This document shows positions 48,812 through 61,700 of a stretch of 64,000 nt of DNA, in pieces. Location of the stretch: contig JACBWW010000045.1 of assembly GCA_020086605.1 (NCBI GenBank), positions 5,138,926 through 5,202,925 of the forward strand. The letters are read 5' to 3'. The notes under the pieces were generated by a model. That model did no database searches. It was given only the letters and a program-made list of their open reading frames with translations, and was not told the origin of the DNA. A program made the translations under genes and the position numbers. The DNA comes from Lanius collurio. Its lineage: Eukaryota; Chordata; Aves; Passeriformes; Laniidae. Within the stretch, counting starts at the first letter, position 1. Each line of letters opens with the position of its first letter.

Positions 48812-51800
48812 TCACTGAAGCAGAATTGGACTTCAGCACAAAGAAAGTCCAGTCCATAAAGTAACTTCAGCATGGACAGTTAACTGTGAATGATCAAGAA
48901 AACTTAGTGGAATCAAAAGTTTTGGGGTTTTTTTAGATTTTTTTATTTCTAAACAGCATGAGCACCTCACCTACCCCCAAAAACTTCTATAGTCTTTTCC
49001 ATCTATATACCTAGAAATTCTTTACCAGAAACAAATAAATGATTTTTTTTAATCTCGTGTGTGTGTTTGTATTTTAAGAAGTCTACATGCATGTGCACAG
49101 CAAGGCACAGAAAACTGCCCCAAAGAACACAGGCTGTGCAATTCATCTCTGCATCTATCAGAGGGGCACCTGATCAAAATTCGATACAGCAGCATCCCAG
49201 CACCACGAACCAGCTCTGTCATTCAGAAAAGGCTCATTTATTCCTATTTTATCAACCAAGAATTAAAACACTCAGACCTACTAACACTTAAGCACAGCAT
49301 CATAGAGGCACCAAAAATGATTGCCAAGGAGTTTCTGGGAATTATTGAGACTATTACCAGAGTAGCTCACACCACATAATTTTAAGTCAGCTAGGTGTGG
49401 TGTCTGAAGAGGATTTTCAGTGAATATTCCAAGGACATGTTGAGCCTTTTGCACACCTCCAGAGCAGCTGATTCTGTCAGGGTTTGTAACCCTCTCGGTG
49501 GATCCCCTGCCAGGATCAATAACCACGGCAATCCCCTGGGAAAGGCAGCCCCAGCAGAGCAGGCTCTCAGGCAGCACAGACTCACTGCTCCCACAGGAAC
49601 CAGGGGCCATCCTCTCCCAGGAGTTTGGATAAAACACCAAAGGCTCAGGTTACACCTCCAGATTTAGACAATCCATAGCTGTGTTTCTGACACACCTCAA
49701 GAAGCTTCCTGGGCAAAATAAGATCATGGGCAAAAGCTGCTCAAGTGACTGAGCCACACAACTGCAGGGGCACTTCACTGTAAAGTCACTCATAATAAAC
49801 AAATTTAACACAAACTCCACTAGCCAGAAACACAACTTTGTGTAGTCCTTCCTAAGACAATGAATTACTGTACCAGAAAAACCCAATGCCCTTTGTTGAG
49901 TATTTAAGAAGTACTTAAATGTGTGAACTGCTGAAAACAGTAATTTCAACCTACCAGCTGCTTGTTCCGTACTTACAAACTTCATTATCATCACCAACGC
50001 CAGCCTTGCAGTGGCAGAATGAAACCTGTAAGGAATTTCTAGAACCCTCAAATCTCTGTTAATCTTAAAACACAGGACTAGGAACCAGCCACAAAAATAA
50101 TCTTTTAAAGGGTGCAGCTCCTTAACAGTAATTTAGTGGTTTCATAAAGCAGTTATGAGAACAGCAGCCTCCCATGAAAGGCAGAACAAGTTCCCTGCTA
50201 CTTTCCTCTTCTGGTGAAAGAACTGGAAAACATTAATTTGGGTCATTTGCATGCAACCCAGAATTAGCAGAAACATGACTGCTTTGTGGCACTAAAACAA
50301 AAGAAACCCACACAAAAACCTAAGAATGAGGTACCTACTGCAAGAAGGGCAAGAAAAGCACAAAGAGAGCAGAGAAATGTAGCCTGACTCTGAGGCTCTC
50401 CTGAACAGAGAGCAACTGCAAGGACACCCACACACAAGGCATCAGGCAGCAAATGAGGGAAAAAACCCCCGAAATTGTGGATAAACCACTCATAAAAACA
50501 TATCTGAGCATCTTTCCTTAAGATAATTTTACAGAAGATAGTTGTTATAACTTTGCCATCAAAGCCCAAATGTTTATCTAACCAAAGACAAATCAGAGTT
50601 CTTTGATTCAAGCACAGAAGACCTTTTTCCCCCCAAAGTCAGTCCACAGGGACGCTCCTCAGGGAGCTTTTAACTACAGCCATTATTCAGCTCTGAGCAG
50701 TTTCAGGAGGTCACTCACAAGCAGGGGTTTTAATGTCTCTGCACAAACACTGCAATACAGGCACAGCATTTGTTTTGAGGAACTCAAACTGAGAAGCCTT
50801 TGTGTTAAATTGGCTAGTTAGTGAGTGGGTGAGTGTGCAAGAGTGTGTGTGTGTGAGATTGTGTTCAAATGCTGGCAGGGAACAATTAAATAAAATGTCA
50901 ACACCTCGAATTTCTTACGCTGTGTATCATGGCTTTAATTACACTGCCAATGCTTCTCACCTTCTTTAAGGTGATGGGAAAAAGTTCAAAGGAAGAAAAC
51001 AAATGGCAAATCATTTATTTGAGACCAGGACTCAGCACAGGCTCACAAAACTGAAATTCAGTTTATTATCACTGCAGAGTTACTTCTGTTTCACCTTCCA
51101 GAAGCAACCAAAAATGTAAATTCTTATCCTTTATCAGTATACCTGCTAATAACTCACCAGACTAACAGCTCTTCTCAAAGACAAAAATTAGAAATACAGA
51201 ATAATGAACAGAGGAAAGGGAATAGAAAAAAATACATAATATAGTGACAGTGATATGTCTCAAACAGCAATTTTTCTATCAATATCTATTTTTCATGCAG
51301 TAATTATAATGCTAATCCATTCTTCTATGGCAAAATGGCACCTCCACATTATTAATGACAACTAATATCTGTAATATTAATTTTAAATAAATAATTCATG
51401 CAATAATTTATATACTAATAATGTAATTAGACCAAGGTTATGATCTCTGAATAGAAGATCAGTGCTCAGTTCATGTTGTTATCTACTCTCCTCTGACACA
51501 ATGTTTCTGGAGGCTTAATTAAAGCCTACAGTATGTTCCAGCCTTTATTCATTATATAAATATTCTACTCCCTCTCTGGACTGTTCTTCCTCCTGCCCAA
51601 AAGAAGCATATTTAACTTTTTGGCTGCACCTCTGGCAAGCACAGCAGAGGTGGATGTCAGGAGTTCAGCAGGAGGCAAATCCCCATTGTGTCTCTGAACA
51701 GCAAGCTGGTGTTCCAGGAGGTCACCTTGGGCAGCAGCTTGGTTTGAGAGGAGCTTTCCCCTGCCCACTCAAGCCCACCACAAAGTCACCCCCGGCTCTG

Positions 51801-54800
51801 TCTCAAATCAGAAAGCACCCACAGGTGCTGTGGGAACAAGTGACACTCTCACCTCCAGCATCTCCCCTGCCTCGGGGGCCCCTCAGAGCTCACCTGCACC
51901 ACAGGACCAGTTTGCCCTCTGTGCATGGGTGGGATGGAACTGGGATAAAACACAGCAAAGCACTCCTTTCCTTCTCTCTGAGCTCGGGGTGGTTCCCAAG
52001 GGTCTCACACGTCTCTGAACAAAAACCTACAGAGCTCCCAACTGGCCAAATAACCTCCACTTGTTAAGCAAGCTGGGGGAAAAAAGCTCTTTGTTTTCTG
52101 TGTTTGGGAATACCTGTGGGATTCCAAAAGATGGGGGAGGAGAGGAAAAGACAGGAGAAAAAAAATTAGAACTGAACCTCTAATTACCTTTTCTTAGAAA
52201 GGCACTTTAGACCCTTTTCTGCTCAAGGCCATTAACTAATACTTGTTCCACAGACAAACCCCATTATCTGTTTAATTAGTTCTGATTAAGTTCGGACATG
52301 AGCAGCACTGCACAGAAAGGTTTTTCTCAGTGGCCCATAATGGTTGTGGTGCTGCTCCACTCCCAGACTGGTGTCCATATCACATAGCCCCACTATTCAT
52401 CAGGAGGCATCTCTGCAGCTCAGACTGCAAAGAGCACAAACAGGAGGGGCAAACAGGGCAGTCTTTTCCCTCCTTATCTGTGTATCTTCCATTTGCTTCC
52501 TGGATAACTCTTGGCTGATTATTCCCCTCCTGGTTCCCATCAACAGGAACCAGATAATGCATCTGCTTTCCATTCACTGGACTGACTGTGCAGAAAAGTA
52601 TTCTTGATTGTCTGAGAGCATCCCATCATGCTGAAATAATGCAGTCACTTAGATTACTCTGGAAACATGCTTTCTACTACAGAGCTCCAATTTCCTAGGA
52701 GAAATGCCTTAAGTGCATTGGTAGTATGGCATTCAAGACTGCTTGGCACCAATTTTCTTCTTCTCTCTACAAGTCTATTATAATAATCTATGATGGACAT
52801 TTGGAAGACATTTCATCTTTACAAACTGTTCTCAGTAGTAAAGCCTGGAAGATATTCAACGTTTCTGCATCTCATCTGGTGTTAAAGGAAAATTTTACAG
52901 CAGTGGCTCAAACAAGTCGTTCAGAAAATTTGTTCAGGTTGGACCCCTGTGGGAAGGGAGCTACTGAATCCCTTCAAGCTGCTCATGCAAATCCCACTCC
53001 TTTCCCAAGACAAACCACACAACTCTGCTGGACCAGCAGCGTTCTGTGACCACTCCTGCACACAGGAACATCTGATATTTACCCTCACCACTACCACTGT
53101 CTCAATCTTAAAACCACGCACCAAAACAACTGACAAATGAAAGACTTGCAGCTACACCTGGAAAATCGAGACATCTTTAACAACTCCACACTTCACACTA
53201 TATTTTTGGGGTTTTTATAGATTTAGGGGCTGGTGATGTGTCAGAAACCCCAGCAGAGATGGTTGTCTGTCTTTACTGACGTGATCATGTCACTTGTTAC
53301 TGACTCTTGCTAACACTGCAGCACTTGGGGCTGGTGGTAAGGCTCTCACAGAAGCAGCCAGTGCAATCACAGGTTACTTGGTTTTGTAAAGCACTGCATA
53401 TCTACAGACCCAAACCGTGAATTATGTTGACTAATGCATTAGAAATGGAACATGCTTTCACAGGAAGGTTGCAGGAGTCACTGTACAGTAGGTTTGATAA
53501 GATTTTGCTTAAGGAAATACTAGGAACCAGAAAAAAACAGAGGCAACATGACACTCCATAATCTAAAGTTACATAATTACTGATTGACAGTGACAAGTGC
53601 AGCATTGAGGGTAAAATATTACATATTTAAACAAAATGAGTAATTGCTGTACACATCTATTTAGCTCACATTCAACAACAAGGTGAACAAGAGGTCTCTT
53701 CATTCCAGCTAAAAAATCTATTAGCTTAATTTACAATTACCCACACACTAGAAAAAAAGCTGCCAGGGCACAGAAGTGTCACTGGTGACAGTTTACATTA
53801 CACCAGTGCTCAGATCACAATGGAACTGTTACAGCAGCAAATTACCATCAACTCAAAGAAACATAGAAGTGCAAGAGTTGGAACAATGTGAATGAATCTC
53901 CCAGCAATCCCATTTTTTCCCAGATGTTTTATGAAAGCTCAAAGTCACAATGCTAATCCATTCTGGTTTTAAAGAGGAATCTGAGAAAATTTAAACATTT
54001 TCTTGGTTTTTGGTGCTAGAGTAAACACACAGGGCACATTTATAGGGCACTCTCACACAGGAAATTAATTATAAAATGACATTTGTAAGTAAAAGTTCCT
54101 AGAAAATATTTTAAGAAATATTTTGACTGGCTTAGCCTGCAGAACCTATTGCAATTCTGCCTTTATAAAAATGCCTCAATCTAAATTAACTATCTATTTA
54201 TCTAAATGCAGTGTAATCAGGTTTTCCTGTTCTTCACCTTCCATCATGTGCTTGTTCTGGTTAAAAGTAATGACCACTTTTCCTTCTTGAAAGTAGTGCT
54301 GACTTCCTATTGCCTGTGGCAAGTTGTGGTTTTTCTTTTTATATTGTACTACTGTAAAATAACATTATCAGGGTGCTTATGCTTCACATTAGATTTTCAT
54401 GAGGGAAAATAAAAAATCACATCTTGCACCCACTCTTGTCAAAAGCCATAATGGAATTACACACAGGACCTCCTGCAAAGCTCAAATTCCACAACAGTCA
54501 AACCAGGCAGTCAATTAACAATGCATTCCATTTCCACCCTGAGAAGAGCTCTGTGGAGCTGATGCCAGGGCTGCTCTGAAAATTGATAACAGAGTGACCA
54601 CGAGGTTAAAAACTGAGTGCTCTCAGTAAGTTTGCTGACATCCCTACTAAGCTCCATTTTAGGACTTTCTGAACAGTAAGGTCAAAGCCAACTGCCAGAG
54701 TCAAACTCCCAGTGAAGAACTTCCACCAAGGCCCATTTTTCCAAGTTAAAGCAACTTCTGAGTATCAGCTACAGGATTGTACAGCCAGCAGTCACTACAG

Positions 54801-57800
54801 CCAGAAAAGAATTCAATTAAGACATTTTGAACCACAGCAGTAACAGAGATGCTGCTACTTCAGTGATAAGTAATCAAATTAAAGGTCTCCTGGGTGAAAG
54901 ATCTGGGTTTGTGGTGTGGGGGTGTTACAGTTCTTGTGAGTTACAAAAGAGAAGTAAAACTTGGGGTACTTTGAGAATAATTAACCACAGTCAAAGAGTG
55001 AAGGGCTTGCTATGCAGGGAATGGGCCAAAGGCAAGGACAGAAGTGACAGGCTTTATTAATTACCAGCAGGGGTAAGAAACTTCTTATCCTTGTCCCAGC
55101 CAAAGCCACCATCCTTTCACCTTTCTGAAAGTGAATAAATGGTTCAAGTGCTTTTTCTCGTCTCTGCTCAGCTCTGGGGCAATCTGCCACTCTCATAACA
55201 CTTAACAGCTTCACTGATCCTGAAAAACTTATCATTTTGGGAAATCATTAGCATAAAAAGATATTTATAAAACACCTGATACCAGTCTTGCCATTAACAT
55301 CAAATTGCTGACTCAGCATTGTAGGAACTCTGCAACTTTTTGCAGTGACCCAGCCCAAACCATGGAGAAGTTTGAGAGTCCTCAAATATGGACTTTGCTT
55401 TAGAAGTCACAGAGAAAAGACTGTTCTAAATAACTATGGATACTCCTTAGCAAGGAGAACACTTCCAGATGCTGTACAAAGATCAACTCTGAGAAATCCA
55501 GACAGGAAAAGGCCACACCACAGTTAAAACAACACCCAGCATTCAAGCACCTTTGACCATCACCTGTAGCTATAGGATATTTTAAGACAATCTGCGTTTC
55601 TTTCCTATGAAGAGGTGTTTGTACTCAGAAAACTTCACCATTTTTAGTGATCATTGCTAAAATTGGCACCCCTAAATCTCATTTTAAGGCAGCCCAGTAT
55701 GAAGGTATCTGCAGCCAGAGCATGTGGCCCACAGCAGCAGCACAGACCTCAGGAACAAGCATGACAATAAAGAGAATTGGGGAACTTGGTTTTTAAAATA
55801 GAAAACTGCAATAAAAGCAAATGGATTGCAAGTCTAATGGTGGAATGAGAATTAAGTATTACAGCCCTGGGCATAGAGATCAGGACAGTAACAGCCCACT
55901 AAGCTTCTTTATCTAGAAACAATCACTACAAAAGCATTTCTAAAATGGGATATTTGTGAGTCAGGCTGCTCCCAAGTCCTCTGTAGCACTACACCACCTT
56001 CTCTTAGGCTGTTCTGACCTGGCTACTGCTGACAAACTGGAGGCTGCTATTTTCCCTTCAGCTACTCCCATCCAATTTCTTTATACTCATGGTGCACAGC
56101 TCCATTAAATAATTTGCAATTATCACCTGTTTCATGTTGTCTATAAAGCACTGCTGCTCCACACCTGCCCAAAGTGAACAAAAGCTTAAGTTTGCACATG
56201 TGAAATGCTCCAGGAGACCTAAAAAAATTACAGCTGTGGTGACTTTCACCATTTTCCTCACCCTGTGAATTACACTTTCTGCTGGCTGGTAACAATTTTC
56301 AGCACGCAGCTGCTGAGAGAAGTATTCAAAGATGGCACTCAGTTATTACATAAAAAATGTCTGAAGTTGATTGGGATACACTGGACCATCATGGCTGCAA
56401 AAGCAGTGGAAGCACTCAAGTCTCAGAAAAACATCCCATGAGTTACAGAATTAGTAACATTAGTGCAGAATGAGAAATAGAGGCTGATAAAAGATGCACT
56501 GCTACAGCAAGGATGACTTTTGCCAAACCCATTACAATTCACACACACAAGGGCAGGAGCAAGGCCAGACCTTTACTTTGTTATTTTAGTCCCCTTGTGC
56601 TCCACAATTAAGCTTTAATAGCCATGTGATATTTTTAGCAGTTTTGAATGGACTGCTGTTGCTATTTTTACAAGCACCACCATTAGCCTTCTCAAAGTGT
56701 TGGTATGTAAAATGCATTTTTGCTTCTATTACTTAGGATAGACTCTTCAAATTACTTTAGGAAAATGAAGCAATTAACATTAGAGACAAACATCTACTGC
56801 TGTTTTGGGATTTCTTTTCTTATATTTGATAATTTATGGATATAAAACTAAATACAAACAAAAGGAACATAACAGTATCAGTGTTGAACTCCTCCTGGGA
56901 GGAGAGGGGCAACACAGAAATGATTATGAAATCTGCAGGGAAAAAAATTTCTTAGCCTAAAGAACTTGTGCAACCTTGAGATACCTGCAAGAAAGCCACA
57001 ATTCCAGCAAAAATTGGTTAGTTAACAAATATTAACACAAAATATTACCAGCTCAGAAGAAAAGATGATAGAAAATCCCAAATGCTGCATCTATGATAAT
57101 CTTTGCAGGTTTTTTTTTTTAATACTGGTTTTAGAATGTTTACAATGACATTTTTCCTTGTGCTGAACTGCCTTGTGTGCCCTGCAGTCTGTCAGCCCCT
57201 GGACTGAAGCAATTGGACAATCTCCACCTCCTCCTGCACCTCTCCATCCTCCTGCCTTACTGCCAGTATTTGATGCCAATATTTACTAAACGACTTCCTT
57301 TGCTTTTCACTTGCATTTCCAGCTCAAAATGTCTCATTGCTCTTACCTCGTCTATGGCAAATTACTCCAGGACTCAGCAGCACAGTGTGGGTTTCCTCTG
57401 CCCAGTTACCAGTCTTGATAAGGTCTGTTTAAAGGTGCCATAACAATTGTAATTTATAGTTTCATACCAAGGCAGGGGCTTGAACAGTTTGAGTCACCAG
57501 CCAGAGGCCTGGATTCCCATTAAAGTATTTTTACAAAGGCTCCAATTTGGGGGTTGATGAAAACAAAACACTGATCCTGTTTATAGTCACACTGCTACAC
57601 CTGTGCAATGTCACCTCCCAACAGAGCCTTCTGCAAACCACAGCACACTCCTAGACCAAAATATTCCTTATTCCCTGAGAACACACCTCTGTGTGCATTC
57701 CCTTCTCCTTTACATGGTTACTAGAGCCCAGAATTTCTTACTGCTGTCTCTAGAATCTTCCTTCACAGCACAGTGTTGTGCCCTTGATTTGTTGCTTCAC

Positions 57801-60800
57801 CTGGCTGCTCCACTTCAGGGTGTTTTTCACAGCCTACAATAATCACTCTCTCCTTTTCATGCACACCAACAACACAACTTTCCACAGCCTATTCTGAATT
57901 TAGAATTGCACCAGGAACCACTGCTTGTATTTCTACAGATAGCACTTGAAGACATGGAAGTTTTTGACCCTCTAAACCCATGAAGAGAACAAGTTCCTGG
58001 ATTCCACACGTTAAATAAAGCAAAGCTTTGTCTTTCCCTGGATGCACAGTGAGTGTTTCCATGAACTGAACCTTCCTTTTTGATTGATTCAAAACATTTC
58101 AAGCGCTCATCTTTGTATAGTTTAAAAAGGTACTTTTCAAAACAACCATCAGAAGCAGAAATCTCCTGCTGACACTATCCAGAATTTTGAGTTGATCCCA
58201 TTAGTAGAGACTCTACTAGAAACAAAATTTGCCAGTGATAGTTCCATAACTGGTGTACAGAAATAGCTAAGAACCCAATACTTTCAGGGAAAATGTTTAA
58301 ACACTTTAGGTTTGAGTTCCATGAGAACAATATTTACTGTTCTAAAATACAACCTGTACTTTGATGCAACAAAATGATCTTTCAGCTCAGTCTTCCCTTC
58401 CAAAGAGCACCTAATATTAGGACAAAGTGATACAGGAGGAATAGACTACTGCCAAGTTCTCCAAAATCACTCTTCTCAGGTAGAGGATGTCAGGACTCCT
58501 CTAGAGGAAAGGTGAGATTTCCCACTTGAATAATACATCTCACAGGTTTTCTTTAGTAAAAGAATAAAATCATAATTCAAAAATTCCCATTAGACAAAGG
58601 ATTAGCAAAGTAAACCAATACCTTCAGGGTTTGTTTTGTTTAAAAGCTGTTCTGTTATCAAGTTTTTGTGCTTCCCAGCCAGTGAATGCCTGCAGTGTTA
58701 TGTAAGGGAAACTGTTCTGCAAAAAGGCACCAGGTTGTCATCAATGCAATTGGCAGGGAGGTTTGACAGACTGAGGCCCTTCCTTGCAGTTCTATTAATC
58801 ATGCATTCTGTATCACACAATTGGGTGTCTCAGGGCCCAAGTGTGTTCACAGCATTGCATACGCCTTGCTGACTTTCTAACACTTCATTTATTGGCAGGA
58901 ATATCCAACCAAGCCTTGAGTTACCAGCAAATGTTCCTGAAGAGGAATTGGGGAATTTGCACCTGCACCACAGTCCTGAGAGTGGGAAGAGCAGCCTGGG
59001 AAGAGCACCAGAGTATCAGCCTGTCACCAGAACCTCTAATCAAGAAAGCTATTGTTAATTGCTGACAAGAATAACAAATTATCACCCAGAAAGGCAGAAG
59101 CAGAGATTGTTTAACATGCAACAATTAATATGTTTCCAATGACAGTTTACAAATTAAAAAGCAAGCTAGCCAAAAGTTACCTAACACAATTTGGAACTTG
59201 TTTCAATCATTTATTCAGCTATGATAAAGTTTAAGACTTTGTTAATTAACCATGATACATTCAATATATGCCACAGTTGTCATTTTCCAAGTGTTCTTAC
59301 TGCTAAGAAAACAAGAAATAACACACCAAGCCCAAGTAAAAACTTTTAAGGGTGTAAGAATTGTAGAAACAGAACTCCTATATGACTACTATTTATTTCT
59401 ATGCTGACACACATCACAGTATTTTAGGAAAATCTCCCTCCAGTAGGACAGCAGCAACTACAGTTTCTCTGAAAGCACATTCCTTATGGAATGGAAACAG
59501 CAATCCATGATTGCAGCTCTTGTTTAGTTCGTGTATAAAACTAAGTTGGAGATGTCAATATGAGCTCCAGATCCCTTTTTCCCCCCTGAAGTTCTTTCAG
59601 ATGTAAAACTCCCTGTTATCAGCTCCATGGACACAGTCTCGTCTCCCAGAATAACTTTAAAACAAGATCCTCTGCAGCTAAACTAAAGCTGGAAATAGAA
59701 GGTTGCAGAAAGAAAAAAAAAACCATAAATTTCCATTTCCAGGAACTGCTGTAAGACCCTCCCTGCCATCCCAAACAAAGCATCTCAGCTGTCCAAGCCC
59801 ACCAACACCTGCTGGACTGCCTGAGACCCTGGAGCAAGCAGCAAAGAGCAGAAAAGGAAATGTTCTCTGTCCCATTGCCCTGGACACCCCTTGGAAAGGG
59901 GAGCCAAACCCATTCAGCTCTGCACAGCCACAGAAGGCCAAGTCAGCTCTCCAAGGAAACCAAGGGCTCTCCCCCACATTCCCAGCATTTATTGGCTGTT
60001 GGAATTTATATTTCCACACTGCAGATGGTGATATTGTAATTAGTTATGACAGGTAGAGCAGAAAGTTCAGACAGCTCAGGGGAGGGCAGACTTTGGGAGA
60101 AAGAGATTAAAAACCAGGGGGAAGGAACAGCCTGCCCAGGGAGACCTTCTAAAGCACCCAACTGATCCTGGAATGCAAAGCCACTTTATTTCCCACTAAA
60201 ACTGATGGAAATAACATCTCTAGTCACTAAATGCTACAACAATAAAACTGGCTTCTACAAAGACAGGCTCGAAGAACTCCCATTGCAGTTTGTTGGTTTG
60301 GGTTTAGTTTTCTCCAAAAATCCCATTTTAGATTATTTTTCCCTCATTAAAGTTCAATCCAGAAAAATGAAAAAGCTATTTCAAATGGACACAGAACAAG
60401 AAAACTTCTTGCTCTGAAAGACAGACATGTCTAGGGAAGCTGGAAAGATGGCAGCTACACCAAACACCATTTCTTCTTTTCTTTATGCTCTTCTTTTCTG
60501 TTTAAGAACGGATGCATTTTTAGGCCAAAAAAGACACTATTTACTTTTATATCTCTGTGGAATACAAAGTGTAAAGTGCAAGAAAGTAAAGTAGAAGGCA
60601 AAAAAATTAATATCTTTCAAATATAAGCTAAAAATTTGACAATTTTCATTTACAATTAACCATGTTTTATAGCATTGTGCTACAGCATTTTACACTGGAA
60701 CAACTTTACCCCATCTAGACATTTGTATGCCATTAATATCCATTTAAAGGAGTTTTAGAAGTCAGTAAATAGTCATAACATGCTTTATAGTTTTATGTAC

Positions 60801-61339
60801 ACTTGATAACATTATAGGTATACCAATATTACCACATCCAAATAAACACAAAAGCAGGATTTAGGTGAACCTTGTTCATGTTCAGATGAAGTCCATGAGT
60901 CACCATCAGTTCATTTCATTTTCTGGAGATTCTGTTTCATCACAGAAAAGTCTCTTTAATCTTTTTTACAACAATAGTCATATTTTGTATAAACAAAATC
61001 TCTGAAATAAGGAGAAAATACCAGGCAACTTTCTAAACAAGGGCCTTCAAAGGAAGTCTGAAGTGCTTCTTTCCATTCAGGTACTTTTTTTTTTAATACA
61101 GTCTAAACATTACCAGTCCAGTTTACCCAATTAGTGTCAAAAATTAATTAACTAAAGTCTGCCACCTTTCAAAGCAGTCACCCAGCTTAAAGCTTTCTGA
61201 GTGTTGTGTTTTGACAAGTAAGAGATGATCTGAACTAAACCACTGCACTAAGGTAGGTTACCTTCAGTTCTTCTGAGAAGAATTGTGCTACTTGATACAA
61301 AACACATAAATATTCATTGTGCCAGGGAGACCAGAAATT
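48812..61339. other. Long unique noncoding stretch
   Basis: About 12.5 kb without a recognised gene or transposon. It includes a short impure (TG)n stretch at about 50820-50860, GC-richer patches at about 51640-52020 and 59600-59960 with domain-less frames on both strands (51654-52067, 137 codons; 59703-60056, 117 codons), and AT-rich flanks. A GAG/GTAAGA donor-like word on the minus strand at 57347 lacks a convincing acceptor. No RNA gene, promoter island or conserved protein fragment was seen. Confidence 0.5.
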
Positions 61340-61700
61340 TTTTTTGGATGGCTTGTTAAAATGTCAGCCCAGTCCTTTCGATTCAAGTCTGGTCAATGAA
61401 TGTCGAGCTCATTGCTGCTAATGAATAACCAAACAATTAGTGCTCAGGTACACTGACTCAAGGAATAGCAATCAGAGTGAGGGCAAAATAACCCACTCAG
61501 ACAGCAATGCAAGGATAATTTTATGTTCCCCTGATAGCAGCAAACAGGTTTTCTGTCATTAGGGCAAAGCAACAGAAATCCAATTAAAGTTTCTGAACCA
61601 CATTTGATGTGAATGTTTACCCAAAGCCATCTTTTGGCTGGACTAATTGCTATTACTTTGTTTGTCCAGTTGCTATAGATGGCTCTAACCTGATCCTGAG
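61340..61700. promoter_or_regulatory. Possible conserved noncoding element rich in homeodomain-type sites
   Basis: High-complexity block with several TAAT/ATTA cores in good context: GCTAATGA (61418-61424), CAATTAG (61434-61440), CAATTA (61581-61586) and CTAATTGC (61643-61650). Retained CpGs occur in TTTCGATTC and GTCGAGCTC. No open frame of note crosses it. This combination is typical of vertebrate developmental enhancers in gene deserts, but conservation is untested here. Confidence 0.25.

Noticed and set aside
51654..52067. 137-codon plus frame in a GC-richer patch
   Set aside because: Low-complexity proline/serine composition, no recognisable domain, no splice sites, and an equally open frame on the other strand.
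53865..53920. Possible CR1 3' end remnant (ACATAGAAGTGCAAGAG)
   Set aside because: Only a few words resemble the CR1 terminus and the following sequence does not continue as CR1.
57347..57433. Minus-strand exon suggested by GAG/GTAAGA donor
   Set aside because: The only upstream acceptor (CTTTAAACAG) has a poor pyrimidine tract; one open frame out of three is expected by chance at this length.
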